A stretch of DNA of 64,000 nt from positions 496,001 to 560,000 of the forward strand of contig NZ_JAFCJK010000005.1 in the NCBI RefSeq assembly GCF_018131005.1. The letters run 5' to 3'. How positions within the stretch are numbered: position 1 is the stretch's first letter; every line of letters starts with the position of its first letter. Shown piece by piece: positions 8,140 to 16,529 of the stretch. Source of the stretch: Bradyrhizobium lablabi. Lineage in GTDB: Bacteria; Pseudomonadota; Alphaproteobacteria; Rhizobiales; Xanthobacteraceae. The notes under the pieces are model-generated. The model worked only from the letters and a program-made list of their open reading frames with translations, searched no databases and was not told the DNA's origin. A program made the position numbers and the translations under genes.

Positions 8140-9450
8140 ATGGCTGGATTCTGGGGCAAGGACAAGGCGCAAGGCACGACGGTGTCAGCCGACTTCCAGC
8201 ATGCACTGATGCGGCAAGTGATGAGCACGGAGCTGCTGCGGATCAAGGTGCTGATCTGCACCGCCGCATTGCTCGGGGTCATGATCTGGATCACTTATTT
8301 CATCGAGCCCGGGTCGATGATGCGCGTGTGGCACGGCGATCTCAAGCCGTCCTATCTCTACGCGGTTATCGTGCCCTTTATCCTGTTCGAATTGTGGGTG
8401 CATGGGTCGATCACCCGGCACATGCGGCAGGGGCGCGATCTGCCAGTGATCCGGCGCTACATCGGGGCGTTTATCGAGACCTCGATGCCGACGGCGGCGC
8501 TGGCGATCCATATCGACAACATGGGTTCGGTCGCGGCACTCGGCTTCGTGGCACCATTCATCTATTTCATCTTCATCATAGCCTCGACGCTAAGGCTGGA
8601 TTTCTGGCTATCGACCTTCACCGGCTTTGTCGCGGCAGCGCAGCTGTTCTGGATGGCGATGTATTATCGCCCCGAGGGGAGCGTCGATCCCGAGCCCGTC
8701 CTGTTCTACCACGCCGCGCGAAGCGTCATCGTGCTGATCTGTGGCATCCTCGCAGGGGCGGTCGGGATGCAACTGCGCCGTCAATTCGGAGCGAGCATTC
8801 TTGCCGCAACCGCGCGTGACCGCATCACGAATCTGTTCGGCCAGCATGTATCCCCGCAGGTGGTCGAGCGGCTGATGGCCGAGGGCGCGAGCACCGAGAG
8901 CGACATCCGCCGCGTCGCGGTGATGTTCGTCGATTTCCGCAGCTTCACAGCAGGCGCCAGGACGCGCACGCCGCGGGAGGTGGTGGAGCGGCTCGACGGA
9001 GCCTTTGCCGTGCTGGTCGAGGTTCTCGATCGCCATGGCGGCATCGTGAACAAGTTTCTCGGCGACGGCTTTCTCGCACTGTTCGGCGCGCCCTTCGAGA
9101 CCGGCGATGCCGCACGGCACGCGGTCGCCGCCGCGCGCGAGATGCTCGCGGCAAACGAGCGTATCAACGAGACATCAAGTTGGCCGCTGCGCATCGGCAT
9201 CGGCATCCATATCGGCGAGGTCGTGGCCGGGAGCATCGGTTCACCCAGGCGCAAGGAGTACACGGTGATCGGTGACACCGTGAACTTTGCCGCTCGACTG
9301 GAGGCGCTGAACAAGGAGTTCGATTCGCAGCTGCTCGTGTCTTCCGCGATCCGGGACGCGTTGGGCGACTCGTGCGACGAGGCCATTTCGCATGGCGAGG
9401 TCGCGATACGTGGCTACGACCGGCCGATGACCGTCTGGCAGTTGAGCTAG
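8140..9450 (+). CDS. Membrane-bound class III adenylate/guanylate cyclase
   Basis: This is a 436-residue cyclase. About six hydrophobic helices (residues 30-220) form the membrane sensor domain. The C-terminal cyclase domain has metal-binding aspartates in MFVDFRSFTAG and FLGDGFLALFG and the transition-state region VIGDTVNFAARLEAL. ATG 8140 has GAGGGG upstream and is preferred to the in-frame ATG 8032, which lies only 7 bases after the permease stop. It makes a cyclic nucleotide (probably cAMP) in response to an unknown membrane cue. It is separate from the efflux operon in function but follows it closely. Confidence 0.88.
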   Translation: MAGFWGKDKAQGTTVSADFQHALMRQVMSTELLRIKVLICTAALLGVMIWITYFIEPGSMMRVWHGDLKPSYLYAVIVPFILFELWVHGSITRHMRQGRDLPVIRRYIGAFIETSMPTAALAIHIDNMGSVAALGFVAPFIYFIFIIASTLRLDFWLSTFTGFVAAAQLFWMAMYYRPEGSVDPEPVLFYHAARSVIVLICGILAGAVGMQLRRQFGASILAATARDRITNLFGQHVSPQVVERLMAEGASTESDIRRVAVMFVDFRSFTAGARTRTPREVVERLDGAFAVLVEVLDRHGGIVNKFLGDGFLALFGAPFETGDAARHAVAAAREMLAANERINETSSWPLRIGIGIHIGEVVAGSIGSPRRKEYTVIGDTVNFAARLEALNKEFDSQLLVSSAIRDALGDSCDEAISHGEVAIRGYDRPMTVWQLS

Positions 9451-9554
9451 GCATGTCGACCCGGCGATTGCACCGAGTGCTCTGAAAGACGTTCTCGCGA
9501 CCGTGTTACACTGGGCATTCCGGTCGAAGGTGGCCGGAGGGAAAAGGGACACGA

Positions 9555-10475
9555 ATGATGCAGCGGCGCTACATTACTGTCGACGTTTTCACCGACCGCG
9601 CGTTCGGCGGCAATCCGCTCGCCGTCGTGCTCGACGCCGGCGGGCTGTCGACGGCGCAGATGCAGGCAATCGCAGCCGAATTCAACTATTCGGAGACGAC
9701 TTTCGTGCTGCCGCCGCAGGATGCCGCGAACGATGCCAAGGTTCGCATCTTCACGGTGCGCTCGGAGATCCCGTTCGCCGGCCATCCCAACGTCGGCACC
9801 GCGTTCGTCCTGGCAACACAGGCGGCGAAGGCGCCGGCGCGGCTGACATTCGAGGAGAAGGCCGGCCTGGTGCCGATCGAAATCCTGTCCGAGCAAGGCA
9901 AGGTGATCGGCGCCGAACTGACCGCGCCACAGCCGCTGAAGCGGCTCGGCGAGGCGGGCGCTGCCGAAGCGGCTGCCTGCCTCTCGCTATCCTCGAGTGA
10001 CGTCAAAACGGACCGTCATGCGCCGCAGGTCGTCTCGGTCGGCCTACCGTTCCTGGTGGTCGAGGTGGCCTCGCGGGATGCGCTGAAACGGGCTCGGCCT
10101 GATGCCGGGGCCTTCGCGGGCATCCTCCCGCGCCTCGGCAGCGACGCCGTCTATTTCTACACGCGCGACGTGCCGTCGAGCGAGCAGCCGCTGGACCTGC
10201 AGGCGCGCATGTTCCATCCGGGATCGAGCGGCCTGTCCGAAGACCCGGCGACCGGCAGCGCGACCGTGGCTGCCGCGGCGCTGCTCGCCGATCTCGATGC
10301 CGCACGCGACGGTGAACTGCGGCTGCGGATCGGCCAGGGCGTCGACATGGGAAGGCCGAGCCTGCTGCTGACACGGGTGCGCAAGCAGGGCGGCGCCATC
10401 GTATCGGCGCATGTCGGCGGCGGTTGCGTGCGGATGATGGAAGGAACGATGCGCGTCGCGGGCGGGGGCGGCTAA
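9555..10475 (+). CDS. PhzF-family isomerase/epimerase
   Basis: The 306-residue protein shows both halves of the PhzF (DapF-like) fold. The start is MQRRYITVDVFTDRAFGGNP, the catalytic Glu47 lies in NYSETTFVLPP, and FAGHPNVGTAFVL and SEDPATGSAT follow. PhzF itself isomerises a phenazine precursor. Stand-alone homologues like this one have mostly unknown substrates, and no phenazine genes are nearby. A GGAGG site precedes ATG 9555 (ATG 9558 is equally possible). Its last 4 bases overlap the end of the opposing DUF488 gene. Confidence 0.88.
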   Translation: MMQRRYITVDVFTDRAFGGNPLAVVLDAGGLSTAQMQAIAAEFNYSETTFVLPPQDAANDAKVRIFTVRSEIPFAGHPNVGTAFVLATQAAKAPARLTFEEKAGLVPIEILSEQGKVIGAELTAPQPLKRLGEAGAAEAAACLSLSSSDVKTDRHAPQVVSVGLPFLVVEVASRDALKRARPDAGAFAGILPRLGSDAVYFYTRDVPSSEQPLDLQARMFHPGSSGLSEDPATGSATVAAAALLADLDAARDGELRLRIGQGVDMGRPSLLLTRVRKQGGAIVSAHVGGGCVRMMEGTMRVAGGGG

Positions 10476-10933
10476 ACCTGCGGCGCCATCAGATTCTCCA
10501 CTTTCACGCCCTCGCGATCCCTGATGATCTCAGCGATCCATCGCCGATGGCAGTGGCTGTGATCGCGCTCGAAGCAGAGAATGCACACCGGGCCGGACTT
10601 CTGCACCAGCGACGCAAGCTGGTCGAGGTCCTCCTTGGCTTCCGACGTCTTCAGGTGGGCCGAATAGATCCTGTGCAGGACATCATACTTCCCGCTGCGC
10701 GCGGCTTCGCGGCCGTTCTTCGGCGTACCCAATCCTTTGAGGTGAAGGTACGAGATGCCGCGCTCGTCGAGGCCGGCCGCGAGCTGGTTCTTGGAAAATC
10801 CCGGCCGCCGCGACGAGACGACCGCGCGCACGTCCACCAGCAGCTTCACGCCGGCATGTTCCAGCTCGTCGAGCACCGCTTTCGCGGGCGTCTGCTCATA
10901 ACCGATGGTGAACAGCTTCTTCGACTTCGCCAT
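10472..10933 (-). CDS. DUF488 family protein
   Basis: The 153-residue cytosolic protein carries the family marks. FTIGYEQ sits near the N-terminus, LVDVRAVVSSRRPGFSK follows, and a Cys-rich end CILCFERDHSHCHRRW may bind a metal or act as a redox centre. The family has no settled function. It is 12 bases downstream of the DUF72 gene on the same strand; these two families are often neighbours, which suggests a joint role, possibly in nucleic-acid or stress metabolism. That last point is inference. Confidence 0.85.
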   Translation of the reverse strand: MAKSKKLFTIGYEQTPAKAVLDELEHAGVKLLVDVRAVVSSRRPGFSKNQLAAGLDERGISYLHLKGLGTPKNGREAARSGKYDVLHRIYSAHLKTSEAKEDLDQLASLVQKSGPVCILCFERDHSHCHRRWIAEIIRDREGVKVENLMAPQV

Positions 10934-10945
10934 GGTTGCTTGCGC

Positions 10946-11797
10946 CTACTTCACGCGTTCGATCAACTCCATCGCGCCGGCCGGGGCGCGGATCTTGCCC
11001 TCGTGGATCACGTAGGCAAACACGTCGCGGGGCGCCTTCTTCGGCTTTGCCTTGTCGACGCGCGGGAGGTCGTCCGGCTCGCCGCCGTCTGCCCAGTCCT
11101 GAAACCGCTTGGCCCAGGCATCGAGCTGCTTGGGCGGATAGCAGGTCTCGATCTCGTCATCGCCCTTCTGCAGACGCGCGTAGACGAAGTCGCCCACGAC
11201 ATCGGCAATCGCCGGATATTTGCCGTGCTCGGCAAATACTACGGGCGTCTCGAACTCGCGCAACAGCGCGACGAATTCGGGGACGCAGAAGCTGTCGTGC
11301 CGCACCTCGACCACGTGTCGGAGCGTACGTCCGTCGAGCTTGCGCGGCAACAGCTCGAGGAACTTGCCGAAATCGGTGCCGTCGAATTTCTTGGTCGGCG
11401 CGAACTGCCAGAGCACCGGTCCGAGCCGGTCCCTCAGTTCCAGTACACCGGAATCATAGAATCGCTTCACGGAATCGCCGGCCTCCGCCAGCACGCGCCG
11501 GTTGGTGGCGAAGCGGGGCCCTTTGAGCGAGAAGATGAAACCGTCGGGCACCTCGCCTGCCCATTTGCGGAAGCTCTCTGGCTTCTGCGAACCGTAATAG
11601 GTGCCGTTGATCTCGATCGAGGTCAGCTTCGAGGCCGCGTAGGCGAGCTCCTTCGATTGCGCGAGTTTTTCCGGGTAGAACACGCCCCGCCACGGCTCGA
11701 ACGTCCAGCCGCCGACTCCGATATAGATATTGCCTGCGTTGCTCTTTGCACTGTTCTTGGGCGTCTTGTTGGAGGTTTTGACCACGATTGCACTCAT
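10946..11797 (-). CDS. DUF72 (YecE-like) family protein
   Basis: The 283-residue protein has the TIM-barrel-like DUF72 pattern: NIYIGVGGWTFEPWRG, FYPEKLAQSKEL, EINGTYYGSQKPESF and LGPVLWQFAPTKKF. The biochemical role is unknown. ATG 11797 lacks a purine-rich ribosome site, and the first 20 residues are Lys/Asn/Ser-rich, so the true start may be a little downstream. It is probably cotranscribed with the DUF488 gene 12 bases after it. Confidence 0.85.
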   Translation of the reverse strand: MSAIVVKTSNKTPKNSAKSNAGNIYIGVGGWTFEPWRGVFYPEKLAQSKELAYAASKLTSIEINGTYYGSQKPESFRKWAGEVPDGFIFSLKGPRFATNRRVLAEAGDSVKRFYDSGVLELRDRLGPVLWQFAPTKKFDGTDFGKFLELLPRKLDGRTLRHVVEVRHDSFCVPEFVALLREFETPVVFAEHGKYPAIADVVGDFVYARLQKGDDEIETCYPPKQLDAWAKRFQDWADGGEPDDLPRVDKAKPKKAPRDVFAYVIHEGKIRAPAGAMELIERVK

Positions 11798-11923
11798 CGT
11801 GAGGAGGGAACACGGACCAGAGTAGTCAAAATAATCGTGATTGGCCAGTTTGCCACCGAGGTGACGGCGGCGCTTATCGCCGCCGGGTCTATTCGCTAGG
11901 ATGCGTCAAAAGGGAGAAGAACA

Positions 11924-12280
11924 ATGCGCATGCTGATTGCGACTGTCGTTTTGGCCACGTCCTCCGCTGCGATGGCCGACGAGGTCGACGATGCGCACAG
12001 GCTCGCGGTGACTGGCCGCGATGCCTACTGGAATTGCCTTGCCCGCGAATATCCCCGCGACAGTAACAAGACAATGTCGGACCAGGAGTTCACCGCGCTG
12101 ATCGCGACCGTCTGTCCCTCGGAGCGGCAGAATTTCCGGGTATCGATGATCGACTTCCTGGCGCTGCAATATCCCAAGCAAGACGCCGACCAGCATCTCT
12201 CGACTGCAAACCGTGCCATCGAGCTCGCCCAGAAGGATGTCGTCACCGCCTTTGTCCGGCGCAAGACCCCCGCCAAATAG
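11924..12280 (+). CDS. Small secreted protein of unknown function
   Basis: The 118-residue protein has a signal peptide (residues 1 to about 18, cleaved after AMA) and a GGGAGAAG site before ATG 11924. The mature part is acidic to neutral and helical, with two Cys residues (in YWNCLARE and ATVCPSERQ) that could form a disulfide. I do not recognise the family. It lies between the divergent DUF72 gene and a small membrane protein. Confidence 0.7.
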   Translation: MRMLIATVVLATSSAAMADEVDDAHRLAVTGRDAYWNCLAREYPRDSNKTMSDQEFTALIATVCPSERQNFRVSMIDFLALQYPKQDADQHLSTANRAIELAQKDVVTAFVRRKTPAK

Positions 12281-12352
12281 GCGTTCAACTCCTGTTGCCG
12301 CGGGCCGATTCTTGATATCAATCCGCCCAGAGGCGAGGGGGACGAATCCGGC

Positions 12353-12550
12353 ATGACTTCTCAATCGGTGGCGGGGCTGTTGGGCGCTGTTGTTGCGGTG
12401 ATTGTGCTGGCGGCCGCTTTCATCTATGGGCCGTCGCCCAGCCAGATGGGCAAGCCGGCCCAGCCGGCGGCGGTACAACAGCAGGCGCCTGCCCCGCCGG
12501 TCGCCCCGGCACCGAGGGGGCCGGTGATCCGGGAAGTCCCAAACAACTAG
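12353..12550 (+). CDS. Small membrane-anchored proline-rich protein
   Basis: The 65-residue protein has one N-terminal membrane helix (about residues 6-25, VAGLLGAVVAVIVLAAAFIY). A short Pro/Ala/Gln-rich periplasmic tail follows (PAQPAAVQQQAPAPPVAPAP). A GAGGCGAGGGGG stretch precedes the ATG. No family is recognised. The coding frame is supported by GC-rich third positions and the sensible topology. Confidence 0.6.
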   Translation: MTSQSVAGLLGAVVAVIVLAAAFIYGPSPSQMGKPAQPAAVQQQAPAPPVAPAPRGPVIREVPNN

Positions 12551-12798
12551 CGCCGTCGAGGCGCCCTTGCGGATCGCGTCTGTCCTTCCTATTTGTTTTT
12601 GTGAGGTGACGTTGCAGCTTATTGGCTCCGTCGCCGGACGATCACGGCATTGATCGGTTGCGCCGGATGTACGCGCGCCGCTTTGTTCGTGGTCGTTGGT
12701 ATTTTTGGGGTGATTCGCCGGTTTTCCCGCCTCACGAGAGGGTGTTCCGGCCATCGCGCCTTGGCAGCGCGGGGGGCTGCGGCTATACGCTGGCGCTC

Positions 12799-13932
12799 AT
12801 GAGTGATGCCATCAAGCCGGGCTCCGAAACCCCGTCGCAGGCCGCTGGTTTGCCGCAACTTTCGGTGGTCGTGCCGACGTTCAACGAACGCGACAATGTC
12901 ACGGTGCTGTACCGGCGGCTTGACGCGACGTTGAAGGACATTCCTTGGGAAGTGATCTTCGTCGACGACAACTCGCCCGACGGAACATGGACCGTGGTGC
13001 GCGGCCTGGCACGGCAGGATCCGCGGGTCCGCTGCATCCGTCGCGTTGGCCGGCGCGGCCTGTCGGGTGCCTGCATTGAGGGCATCCTTGCCTCAAGCGC
13101 GCCCTATGCCGCCGTCATCGACGCCGACCTGCAGCATGACGAGACTCAGCTCCCCAAGATGGTGGGCCTGCTGCAGAACGGCGAGGCCGAGCTCGTGGTG
13201 GGCAGCCGCTACATCGAGGGTTACCGCGCCGAAGGGTTCAACAAGCAGCGCGCCGGCGCCAGCGCCTTTGCGACCGAGATCGCGCGTCGTTCGCTGCAGG
13301 TCGAGATCGCCGACCCCATGAGCGGTTTCTTCATGATCCGCCGTGACCGCTTCGAGCAGCTCGCGCCGCAACTGTCGACGCAGGGCTTCAAGATCCTGCT
13401 CGACGTGGTCGCGACCGCGCAAGGCAAGCTGCGCACGGTCGAAGTTCCCTACACTTTCGGCGCCCGCCAGCATGGCGAGAGCAAGCTCGACTCCATGGTC
13501 GCGCTTGATTTCCTCGGGCTCGTGCTGGCGAAGCTGACGAATGACGTGATCTCGCTGCGCTTCCTGATGTTCGCGATGGTCGGTGCGCTCGGCCTGCTCG
13601 TGCATCTCGTCGCGCTCTTCATCGCGCTCGAAGTGTTCCACGCGCCGTTCCCGGAGGCGCAGGCGACGGGCGCGATCGTTGCGATGACCAGCAATTTCAT
13701 CCTCAACAACTTCCTGACCTACCGCGACCAGCGGCTGAAAGGCATTGCGATCCTGCGCGGCCTGTTGCTGTTCTATCTCGTCTGCAGCGTCGGCCTGCTT
13801 GCGAACGTCGGCGTCGCGTTCTCGGTCTATGACCAGGAGCCGATCTGGTGGCTCGCGGGCGCTGCTGGCGCGTTGATGGGCGTGGTCTGGAACTACGCGA
13901 TGTCCGGTCTGTTCGTCTGGCGCAGGCGATGA
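12799..13932 (+). CDS. DPM1-like GT2 glycosyltransferase fused to a GtrA-like membrane domain
   Basis: The 377-residue protein has two parts. Residues 20-245 are a GT-A domain of the polyprenyl-phosphate sugar transferase type, with VVVPTFNERDN, FVDDNSPDGT, the metal site DADLQHDE and GSRYIEGY. Residues about 260-375 hold four helices of GtrA type (LRFLMFAMVGALGLLVHLVA). The start at ATG 12799 fits the domain border; the longer frame from 12622 adds an unrelated leader. It should charge a polyprenyl phosphate with a sugar and help flip it for the GT39 enzyme encoded 7 bases downstream. Confidence 0.9.
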   Translation: MSDAIKPGSETPSQAAGLPQLSVVVPTFNERDNVTVLYRRLDATLKDIPWEVIFVDDNSPDGTWTVVRGLARQDPRVRCIRRVGRRGLSGACIEGILASSAPYAAVIDADLQHDETQLPKMVGLLQNGEAELVVGSRYIEGYRAEGFNKQRAGASAFATEIARRSLQVEIADPMSGFFMIRRDRFEQLAPQLSTQGFKILLDVVATAQGKLRTVEVPYTFGARQHGESKLDSMVALDFLGLVLAKLTNDVISLRFLMFAMVGALGLLVHLVALFIALEVFHAPFPEAQATGAIVAMTSNFILNNFLTYRDQRLKGIAILRGLLLFYLVCSVGLLANVGVAFSVYDQEPIWWLAGAAGALMGVVWNYAMSGLFVWRRR

Positions 13933-13939
13933 TGTCGGC

Positions 13940-15436
13940 ATGAATCCGAACGAGGCGAGGCTCGTCCTCAACACCGTCCTCACGGTGTGCGCGCTGGTCG
14001 TGCTGCGACTTGCCGCCGCGGCCTGGACCCCGCTGACCTTTGACGAAGCCTATTACTGGATGTGGTCGAAGGCGCTCGCCGGCGGCTATTACGATCATCC
14101 ACCGATGGTCGCGCTCGTGATCCGGCTCGGCACCATGATCGCCGGCGATACGCAATTCGGTGTGCGGCTGGTGTCGATCCTGCTCGGCCTGCCGATGAGC
14201 TGGGCGGTCTATCAGGCCGCTGCGATCCTGTTCGGTGGCCAGAAGGTCGCTGCGAGCGCGACGATCCTGCTCAACGTCACGCTGATGGCCGCGGTCGGCA
14301 CGCTGATCGTGACTCCCGACGCGCCAGTGCTGGTTGCCGCGAGCTTCCTCCTGTTCGCGCTCGCTAAAGTGCTGGAAAGCGGCCGCGGCGCCTGGTGGCT
14401 TGCGGTCGGCGCCAGCGCAGGGGCGGCGCTGTTGTCGAAATACACCGCGTTGTTTTTCGGACCCGCGATCCTGATCTGGCTCGCCATGGTGCCGAAGCTG
14501 CGGCACTGGCTGATCTCGCCCTGGCTTTATCTCGGTGGCCTGGTCGCGCTCGGCATGTTCGCGCCGGTCATTCGGTGGAATGCCGCCCATCATTGGGTCT
14601 CCTTCATCAAGCAGATGGGCCGCGCGCGGATCGAGGATTTCAGGCCCGTCTTCGTCGCCGAACTGATCCCGACGCAGATCGCGTTCGCGACGCCGCTCGT
14701 CTTCGTTCTGGGCGCGATGGGCCTTTATGCACTATCCAGGCGCCGCGCCGGTGCTATGGCCGCGCGTGTGCTCGTCAATACGATGTTCTGGACCATCGTC
14801 GCCTATTTCGCCTGGCACGCGCTGCATGCGCGGGTCGAGGCGAACTGGTTCGCCCCGGTGTATCCCGCCTTCGCGGTCGCCGCCGCCGTCGCCGCGATCC
14901 AGGTGCAATGGGCGCCGCGCGAGCAGCGCACCGTCGATTTCTGCCGGCGCTGGGCAGCTCCGGGCGGGGTGCTGCTGTTCGTGCTGCTGATCGTACAGGC
15001 CAACACCGGCGTGCTCTCGGGCTATCGTCGCGATGCCACCGTGCGCAGCGTCGGCGTCGGCTGGCGCGAACTCGCCGCCGAGATCGAGGCGGTGCGCGCG
15101 CGCGTCGGTGCGGCTTGCGTGCTGGCGCCGGATTACGGCACAACCGGCTGGCTTGCATTCTACCTCCCCGAGGGCACGTGCGTCGCACAACAGGGCCAGC
15201 GCGTCCGCTGGGTCAACATGCCCGAGCCGAGACCCGAGCAACTCGCCGGCAAGCTGCTCTACGTGCACGAGGCCGGGCAGGGGCCGTCCATGCGCGGGAT
15301 GTTTGCGCGGACCGAGCAGGTCGCCGAGGTCAAGCGGGTGCGCGGACCGCTCACTGTCGAAACCTATGCCCTCGATGTGCTGGAGGGGCCGAAAGGGGAG
15401 GTGTTCGACCGCTCCCCGCCGCCGGAACTACAGTAG
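13940..15436 (+). CDS. GT39/ArnT-like membrane glycosyltransferase
   Basis: The 498-residue multispanning protein has the PMT_2/GT39 mark LTFDEAYYWMWSKALAGGYY in the first periplasmic loop, with the catalytic acidic pair region FDEAYY and DHPP. About ten membrane helices follow (residues 10-360), then a C-terminal soluble domain (about 370-498). Such enzymes move a sugar from a polyprenyl-phosphate donor to lipid A, a glycan or a protein. The linked GT2-GtrA gene (spacing 7 bases) likely supplies the donor. The acceptor is unknown. Confidence 0.9.
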   Translation: MNPNEARLVLNTVLTVCALVVLRLAAAAWTPLTFDEAYYWMWSKALAGGYYDHPPMVALVIRLGTMIAGDTQFGVRLVSILLGLPMSWAVYQAAAILFGGQKVAASATILLNVTLMAAVGTLIVTPDAPVLVAASFLLFALAKVLESGRGAWWLAVGASAGAALLSKYTALFFGPAILIWLAMVPKLRHWLISPWLYLGGLVALGMFAPVIRWNAAHHWVSFIKQMGRARIEDFRPVFVAELIPTQIAFATPLVFVLGAMGLYALSRRRAGAMAARVLVNTMFWTIVAYFAWHALHARVEANWFAPVYPAFAVAAAVAAIQVQWAPREQRTVDFCRRWAAPGGVLLFVLLIVQANTGVLSGYRRDATVRSVGVGWRELAAEIEAVRARVGAACVLAPDYGTTGWLAFYLPEGTCVAQQGQRVRWVNMPEPRPEQLAGKLLYVHEAGQGPSMRGMFARTEQVAEVKRVRGPLTVETYALDVLEGPKGEVFDRSPPPELQ

Positions 15437-15513
15437 AAATATTTGCCGAAACGTCGGATCGCCCAATACCGGAGCGTCTTGTATCCATACGCTCACCAAG
15501 CGAGGTCCTGACC

Positions 15514-16209
15514 ATGATCGGTTCCGCCCTGAAACTCGCCGCTGAACTTGCCAAGACCAACACCGCACGCTTTCCCAACGAGAGCGCCGACTATCGCCGC
15601 GCCCGCCAGGCGCTGCTCGCCGAGGAGATCGAATTGCGCCGTCACATCGAGCGTGTCGCCGAGATGCGCCGTGCGCTGCCGCCGGGCGGCGAGGTGACCA
15701 GGCGTTACGAGTTCATCGGGGAAGCCGGCACGGCCACGCTCGCGGACCTCTTCGCCGATAAGCAGACGCTCGTGATCTACAGCTACATGTTCGGCCCGCA
15801 GCGCGAGAAGCCGTGCCCGATGTGCACCTCCTTCATGAGCACGTGGGCAGCGAAGCTGCCGGATGTCGAGCAGCGCGTCTCCCTTGTGTTCGTCGCGCGC
15901 TCGCCAATTGCGCGGCTGATCGAAGCGAAGAACGCGCGCGGTTGGACGCGCCATCGGATTTACTCCGATCCGTCCAGCGACTACACGCGCGACTATGTCA
16001 GCAGGGAAGATGCCGACGCGCCCGGCTACAATGTCTTCACGCGCCGCGACGGCGCCATCCGCCATTTCTGGGCGGCCGAGATGGGGCAGGACACCGCCGA
16101 TCCCGGCCAGGACCCGCGCGGCGCGCCGGACTTCGATCCGCTCTGGACCATCCTCGACACCACGCCCGAAGGTCGAGGCAAGGATTGGTATCCGAAGCTG
16201 CGCTATTGA
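15514..16209 (+). CDS. DUF899 thioredoxin-fold protein
   Basis: The 231-residue cytosolic protein belongs to the DUF899 group of thioredoxin-like proteins. It shows LLAEEIELRRHIERVAEMRR, then FADKQTLVIYSYMFGP and the active-site-like REKPCPMCTSFMSTW with a CPMC pair. The C-terminal part has NVFTRRDGAIRHFW and DPLWTILDTTP. The role is not established; a reductase or peroxiredoxin-like activity is plausible. ATG 15514 has a GAGG about 9 bases upstream. It follows the GT39 gene by 77 bases. Confidence 0.85.
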   Translation: MIGSALKLAAELAKTNTARFPNESADYRRARQALLAEEIELRRHIERVAEMRRALPPGGEVTRRYEFIGEAGTATLADLFADKQTLVIYSYMFGPQREKPCPMCTSFMSTWAAKLPDVEQRVSLVFVARSPIARLIEAKNARGWTRHRIYSDPSSDYTRDYVSREDADAPGYNVFTRRDGAIRHFWAAEMGQDTADPGQDPRGAPDFDPLWTILDTTPEGRGKDWYPKLRY

Positions 16210-16228
16210 GGAGGCTATTTTTGCAAAA

Positions 16229-16254
16229 ACCCCCGGGGATTCCGGGGTCTTTCT
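16229..16254 (+). terminator. Likely rho-independent terminator
   Basis: CCCCGG (16231-16236) and CCGGGG (16242-16247) form a short stem with a GGATT loop, followed by the pyrimidine run TCTTTCT. It lies 20 bases after the DUF899 stop. The stem can be extended imperfectly by TTGCA/TGCAA flanks. Confidence 0.6.
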
Positions 16255-16302
16255 GCAATGGAATTCTCCGCGTCTTACTAGCCCTCCCAGGGGCTTCGAA
16301 AA

Positions 16303-16319
16303 TGTCCCATGATGGGACA
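16303..16319. promoter_or_regulatory. Perfect palindrome TGTCCCAT-G-ATGGGACA
   Basis: An 8-bp perfect inverted repeat with a 1-base centre lies in the 320-base gap between the DUF899 and DUF2778 genes. The symmetry and length fit a dimeric regulator site. No regulator can be assigned. Confidence 0.4.
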
Positions 16320-16401
16320 GAAAATCGGGGCCCGAGGGCACACGCCATCTTAAAAAAGCCCCATGCCACAGGCACTTCGCGTGATGCAGGGGACTGCCTC
16401 A

Positions 16402-16420
16402 AGTTAAATCACATTTAACT
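16402..16420. promoter_or_regulatory. AT-rich inverted repeat AGTTAAA-N5-TTTAACT upstream of DUF2778 gene
   Basis: Perfect 7-bp arms with a 5-base spacer stand out as an AT-rich patch in GC-rich DNA, about 110 bases ahead of the DUF2778 start. It is a candidate operator or promoter element for that gene. Confidence 0.4.
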
Positions 16421-16529
16421 AAAAGTCGTCTTAATGGCCATCCGCGCCCCTGCGAGATGCTGAGCCGAAACGTCATTCGGCGTGAGATCGAGCGAGGGAC
16501 TAGGTGGAACTGTTTCGAGCGCCGGGCGT

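Noticed and set aside
9555..10475. Phenazine biosynthesis locus
   Set aside because: Only a lone PhzF homologue is present; these are widespread and not tied to phenazines.
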